Below, one piece after another: positions 59,348 to 64,000 of a stretch of 64,000 nucleotides of DNA. The stretch spans positions 101,240-165,239 of the forward strand of contig SUTU01000001.1 of the NCBI GenBank assembly GCA_015152525.1, given 5' to 3'. The DNA comes from Cyanobacteria bacterium SIG28. GTDB lineage: Bacteria > Cyanobacteriota > Vampirovibrionia > Gastranaerophilales > Gastranaerophilaceae. The position numbers and the translations under genes were made by a program. A model generated the notes under the pieces. The model made no database searches. It worked only from the letters and a program-made list of their open reading frames with translations, and was not told the DNA's origin. Each line of letters opens with the position of its first letter. Within the stretch, counting starts at the first letter, position 1.

Positions 59348-61111
59348 TCATTCAAAATGAGAAATCATTTGAGAATCTTTCAAGATTTTAGTAATTATTG
59401 GAGGCCAATTTGATTTTTTCCCATTAGTAAAAATTAATTTTTCTTTTGCTCTTGATGCACCAACAAAAAAAGCGTTTTGCTCTTCACTAAGTCTTATTAT
59501 ATCATTGTTTTTGTTGGCATTGGTCAAGCCCCACCAAGAATCCTCATTAAAATCAATAAAAAATACTGTATGGAACTCAAGTCCTTTGCTTTTATGTATT
59601 GTCATTAATTTTACTTGATTTTCACCAACGTATTTTGAAATAGCTTTTTCTATATCATGTGTTTGGTTATAGCATTCTTGCCAAAAAGCATCAAAAGATA
59701 TCTTAATTTTTGCATAATTGTTTTCACTACTTGATTTAACAATTTTCTTTATATTATCAATTCCAATTTTTTTTATAATTTTATTCGTCCAATCACTTGT
59801 TTTTGAACAATCACCAATTAGTAATAAAATATCGTTTAATTCACAAATAAGTTTTTTATATTTTTTTTCATTATTTAAATCATAATTTTTTAAAAAAGCT
59901 AAAGTATTACATAGCAATTTATTTTCGTCATTATTTATTTTACCAATTTTTTTCTTTAAAAGATTTATCAATAATACCGACAGAGGTTCTCCCATTAATG
60001 ATTGTATTGCGATACCATTCTCACATGCTAAAGCATCCTCGTTTCTCAATGATAAGTTATATGTTGAAAAAATACTTTCACTTAGCGCAAAAAAATCTCC
60101 GGGTTTTTGTCTTAAAATTAGTGCAAAATCTTCTGGTAGCATATTATTGATTTTTATTTGCTCTGATATATAACTTGCAATTTTAATTGATTCTTCTTGT
60201 TTTGTATTAAATTCTGCTGCAAATATACATTCTTTATAATCTCCATCTCTGGTTGAGGTGAACTCCATAACTTCTTGGCCTTCTGGTGTGATTTGTTTTG
60301 ATATAAAATTGATTAAACTAACTATATTTTTATTTGACCGATGATTAATATTTAAAAATTGAGATTTGGTTTTAAAATCTGCAGTAAATTTATTAAATAT
60401 TTCAGAATCTGCCCCAGCCCATCTCATTATCATTTGATTATAATCACCAACCACAGTTACTAAATTATAATCATTATTAAAAAGCTCTTTAATAAAAGTA
60501 TATTGCATAATTGTTGTATCTTGAAATTCATCAACAAAAACATATTTATACGTTGAACTTATTAACCTTTTAACTTCTTTACTATTTCTTATAATTGTAT
60601 AAGCTAATTTTCTGCAAATATCCCAATGTAACTTATTTTGTTTTAAATAATCATTTAATTTTTCCTGTATCACTTCATCATTAACCGTATTGAAATCATA
60701 AATATTTTTTAAAGTGTTATCATAATTATAATTTCCAACATCAAAATTTGAAGATAATGTTGAAATCCAATTTGGCAAAAATTTTCCATATTTTCGTACA
60801 ATTAGTATAAAAAATGCATCGAAAGTGAGAGACATGAATCTATTATTGATATTGGAGCATCGTTTTTCAATTCTTTCTTGCAAATTTTTAGCTGCATCAA
60901 CCTTAAAACATAGGGCTATTATTTTGTATGGACTCGGACATTTATTTGTTTCCAATAAAAAAGTAGCTCTTTGCGCCAATAATTCCGTTTTTCCTGTTCC
61001 GGGTCCAGCTATAATTGCCAAATTATTATTGCTCTTTATTATGTCATTTAATGCAGTTGGTGGAATATTTATTCCCTCGCTTGGGCTCCATTCTTCACTA
61101 TTAACTTTCAT
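59348..61111 (-). CDS. gajB: UvrD/Rep-like superfamily 1 helicase, GajB-like
   Basis: LAIIAGPGTGKTELLAQRA, YVFVDEFQDTTIMQYTFIKEL, VVGDYNQMIMRWAGAD, VKLMTIHKSKGLEFHTVFFIDF, AFFVGASRAKEKLIF; partner of the OLD gene. Confidence 0.78.
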   Translation of the reverse strand: MKVNSEEWSPSEGINIPPTALNDIIKSNNNLAIIAGPGTGKTELLAQRATFLLETNKCPSPYKIIALCFKVDAAKNLQERIEKRCSNINNRFMSLTFDAFFILIVRKYGKFLPNWISTLSSNFDVGNYNYDNTLKNIYDFNTVNDEVIQEKLNDYLKQNKLHWDICRKLAYTIIRNSKEVKRLISSTYKYVFVDEFQDTTIMQYTFIKELFNNDYNLVTVVGDYNQMIMRWAGADSEIFNKFTADFKTKSQFLNINHRSNKNIVSLINFISKQITPEGQEVMEFTSTRDGDYKECIFAAEFNTKQEESIKIASYISEQIKINNMLPEDFALILRQKPGDFFALSESIFSTYNLSLRNEDALACENGIAIQSLMGEPLSVLLINLLKKKIGKINNDENKLLCNTLAFLKNYDLNNEKKYKKLICELNDILLLIGDCSKTSDWTNKIIKKIGIDNIKKIVKSSSENNYAKIKISFDAFWQECYNQTHDIEKAISKYVGENQVKLMTIHKSKGLEFHTVFFIDFNEDSWWGLTNANKNNDIIRLSEEQNAFFVGASRAKEKLIFTNGKKSNWPPIITKILKDSQMISHFE

Positions 61112-63113
61112 AATTTACCCCATTGGCTAGGATTTGTTTTGCTTTGTTAATCAGTGATTTGAGCCGTTGCGGGCATTTTTCATTGAATTCATCGTCATTC
61201 AACTCTATTATTTTCTCTATTGATAAATAATGTGATGCAACTTTGCTTTTTGTTTTAAACAAATAACGATATTTTTTTAAAAGGTCATTACTTAATTCAC
61301 AATTATATTTGACGTATAAGTCCATATTCCGGTTTTTTCCAAAAATTGCTGCTTTCAAATCGTCAAGTTCTGCATCATTTGCATTATCTTTATATAATTC
61401 AGGAAAAGCACGTATCATTGCCATATCTAAATCTAGTGGTGTTGAATAATAAACCCCAATATTTTCAAGGTTTTCTAAAATTAAAGCAACGTCATCTATT
61501 GTTAGTTTATCTTCACACAAATCCTGTCTTGTTAAATTATTTGGATAATTAAATTCAATACCTATATTGTTTAACTCGTCAATTATATATGCTAGACGCT
61601 CAATACCGCCTTGATATCTACCTAAATCAAAATCAAGTAAGGTTAAAAAAGGAATATTTAATGATTTTAATAATTTCCACATATGATTTACATGTCTTCC
61701 ACCTAATTTAACAAAAGACACAAACGATGGATCTAAATCTACACCTAATTTAGTTGCTATTTGCGGTATTACAATCTCTTCTGAGTCCCCTTCTCCTAAT
61801 ATAACTAGTTTAGAAAAATACAGTTCTGGATGTGCTAATATTGCTTGATTTATATATTTATAAACATCTTCATCTTTAGCATCTGGAAGTTTTAAATTCA
61901 ATACTTTGCTACATCCGTCTTCTGTGTGCGAATTCAGTAAATATCTTACTTGATTTAAATTAGCTACTCGTCTCATTACATTGGGACTATGTGAAGATAC
62001 CAATCCGATAATATTTTCATTTTTACAAATAGTTTTGTCTAAAAGATTAAAAATTTTACTTAAATAAAACGGTGATAAGTGATTTTCAGGCTCTTCAATA
62101 ACGAAAATTGTAAAAATCGAAGGAATTTTATCATATAATGTTAAACCTGATATAGCATTTTTAAAATGCATTTGTTCTATTTCAAAAAGAGTTAATGCTA
62201 ATGTTATATATAATAATGAAACTTGACCATCACTAAGTTTTTCGATATCACAAGATTCTGCTTGCTCGTTAGGAGATAATTTAATGGTCAATGATCTTAA
62301 AAGTTCTTTTATATCATTTGGAGTTACTTCAAATTGAGTGTTTGAATAATACTGCAAACTCTTATCGTATACATCTTTCCATTTCTCATCAAGAATATTT
62401 TTAATGTTTTTTATAGCTTCAACTTCCTTGATTTCATTTTGCAATAATGTATTAAGTTTTTCGATTTCCTCTTTTTTATTTCTTTCTTGCGATATTGCTT
62501 TTTCTTTTTCTAAATCAACATATTTTATTATTAAATTTATAAAAGTTTGAACATTGTCTTTTAATATATAATGTGAATTTCTAAACGCAGGTATATAATG
62601 ATAATCTATTAATTTTCTATCATAATTAGATACAGTGTATTTGTTTAAAAAATCTTCTCCAAAACCGATATTTTCATTAGTTACAATCCAATAGAGTTTT
62701 GTTTCTACATCATCATCAAATTCGTCTTGGGTCCACTTCGCTTCAAGTCGCATTCTCGCTTTAAAATTTTTATTTTCATCAACAAACATTGCTGTTTCAA
62801 AAGCCGCCAAAGTTTCCGTTTTACCTTCTTCTAATGAACATTCAGGGAAACTAAATACTATTTCTATAAACATTTCTTTATTTTCTAAACTATCTAAAGT
62901 TTCGCCATAATTTAAATGGAAGTCGTTTTTACTTATACTTCTATCTTCTCGTGTTTTTCCAAATATTTTTTTTAAAGCATCAAATATAGTTGTTTTCCCT
63001 GTACCATTATTGCCTACAAAAAATGTGATTTTTTCATCAAAATCAATTTCAACCGGAGTTTCACCAAAACATCTAAAATTTTTAATTATAATTTTTTCTA
63101 TATTCATAAGCAC
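61101..63113 (-). CDS. gajA: OLD-family ATPase/TOPRIM endonuclease, GajA-like
   Basis: IIIKNFRCFGETPVEIDFDEKITFFVGNNGTGKTTIFDALKKIFG; LSDGQVSLLYITLAL; FVIEEPENHLSPF; LVILGEGDSEEIVIPQIATKLG; LTLLDFDLGR. Confidence 0.82.
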   Translation of the reverse strand: MLMNIEKIIIKNFRCFGETPVEIDFDEKITFFVGNNGTGKTTIFDALKKIFGKTREDRSISKNDFHLNYGETLDSLENKEMFIEIVFSFPECSLEEGKTETLAAFETAMFVDENKNFKARMRLEAKWTQDEFDDDVETKLYWIVTNENIGFGEDFLNKYTVSNYDRKLIDYHYIPAFRNSHYILKDNVQTFINLIIKYVDLEKEKAISQERNKKEEIEKLNTLLQNEIKEVEAIKNIKNILDEKWKDVYDKSLQYYSNTQFEVTPNDIKELLRSLTIKLSPNEQAESCDIEKLSDGQVSLLYITLALTLFEIEQMHFKNAISGLTLYDKIPSIFTIFVIEEPENHLSPFYLSKIFNLLDKTICKNENIIGLVSSHSPNVMRRVANLNQVRYLLNSHTEDGCSKVLNLKLPDAKDEDVYKYINQAILAHPELYFSKLVILGEGDSEEIVIPQIATKLGVDLDPSFVSFVKLGGRHVNHMWKLLKSLNIPFLTLLDFDLGRYQGGIERLAYIIDELNNIGIEFNYPNNLTRQDLCEDKLTIDDVALILENLENIGVYYSTPLDLDMAMIRAFPELYKDNANDAELDDLKAAIFGKNRNMDLYVKYNCELSNDLLKKYRYLFKTKSKVASHYLSIEKIIELNDDEFNEKCPQRLKSLINKAKQILANGVNYES

Positions 63114-63246
63114 CTATAAAAAGTTTTTATATAATTTTAACACAATCTATTTGGGGTTAATTGTAATTGAGCTTACTTTACTTTTGCAAAACTTAACTTT
63201 TCTTCATCACATTGTGCAAAAAGCATGTTTTGAATAGAATTATATT

Positions 63247-64000
63247 ATGAGAAGTTTCAAGGATTTGTCACCGATAGTTAAGTGGGCGGGTGGAAAAGAG
63301 CAAGAATTAAAGTATATTCTTCCTAATATGCCATCGGCTTTTTCTCGTTTTATTGAGCCTTTTGTTGGTGGTGGTGCAGTTTATTTTTCAATGAATAGCA
63401 AAGACTTGGTGATTAATGATAAATCTCCTGAGCTAACAAATTTATATAATAATGTTAAGTATCACAATTCGGATTTCGTTCAAAAACTCCAAAATATTTA
63501 TAATGCTTGGACTTCTTTAGAATACGTTTTAGATAAAAATATAAAATTCTTTAATGAAACCTATACGAAGTTTAAAACAAATAAAATTTCTAAAGATGAA
63601 TTAAAAGTCGTAATCGCAACTTTTATTACAGATAAAGAAAAATGTTTTAAACAAATCCTTAAGGGGAATTTGAATAAACAATATCAAATTTTCTTAAATG
63701 AATTAATTCGCAACATAAGTTCTAAATTAATTAGAATGGCTGAATTGGAACAACAAAAAGGGGATTTACCTCAAAAGGATATTTATGACAATTTTGAGTG
63801 TGCGCTAAAAGGCTCTTTTTATATGTTCATAAGAGCTTTATATAATCAAAATCAAACTCAAAATAGTGAATACTTCTACTTTATTAGAGAATACTGTTAT
63901 TCTTCAATGTTTAGGTATAATGCCAATGGTGAATTTAATGTTCCTTATGGCGGAATCTCGTACAATCGTAAAAACTTCCAAAGAAAAATTGATTATATAA
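63247..64000 (+). CDS. D12-class (Dam-like) adenine-specific DNA methyltransferase, 3' partial
   Basis: Forward frame open to the window end: MRSFKDLSPIVKWAGGKEQELKYILPNMPSAFSRFIEPFVGGGAVYFSMNSKDLVINDKSPELTNLY...; KWAGGK and EPFVGGGAVYF are D12 motifs. Absent from the ORF track because of no stop. Confidence 0.85.
   Translation, partial: MRSFKDLSPIVKWAGGKEQELKYILPNMPSAFSRFIEPFVGGGAVYFSMNSKDLVINDKSPELTNLYNNVKYHNSDFVQKLQNIYNAWTSLEYVLDKNIKFFNETYTKFKTNKISKDELKVVIATFITDKEKCFKQILKGNLNKQYQIFLNELIRNISSKLIRMAELEQQKGDLPQKDIYDNFECALKGSFYMFIRALYNQNQTQNSEYFYFIREYCYSSMFRYNANGEFNVPYGGISYNRKNFQRKIDYI

Overview
AT-rich 64 kb bacterial window. Gene content (kdsB/kdsC, relA, mnmG, comEC, glmS, ruvA, gcvT-gcvH-gcvPA, SpoIID-like, many lineage-specific ORFs with short N-terminal motifs) fits a Gram-negative-type gut bacterium, possibly a Gastranaerophilales/Vampirovibrionia-like lineage; the taxonomy is inference only. 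Positions 1-49 kb are mostly chromosomal housekeeping plus uncharacterised families and a glycan locus. At about 49.28-59.13 kb, a compact integrative element without virion genes (satellite/IME-like) sits in the 3' end of tRNA-Ser(TGA). It is bounded by ~73 bp att-like direct repeats and carries integrase, repressor, excisionase-like and primase genes. Its cargo includes a three-gene cassette in which every protein has a TIR or TIR-like fold: a TRAFs-binding/TPR-type protein, a ThsB-like TIR and a second TIR protein. This cassette is the best candidate for an undescribed defence system. Immediately beyond attR lies a Gabija-like OLD nuclease/UvrD helicase pair and a D12-class adenine methylase cut by the window edge. 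Further observations are a repeated promoter-like motif (GCAATTTTT-N13-CTTTATATA), a recurrent N-terminal peptide on unrelated proteins, GGGGACTA arm-type repeats inside both element ends, and a complex intergenic repeat cluster at 37.3-37.9 kb. All family calls were made by eye from the translations; no database searches were run.
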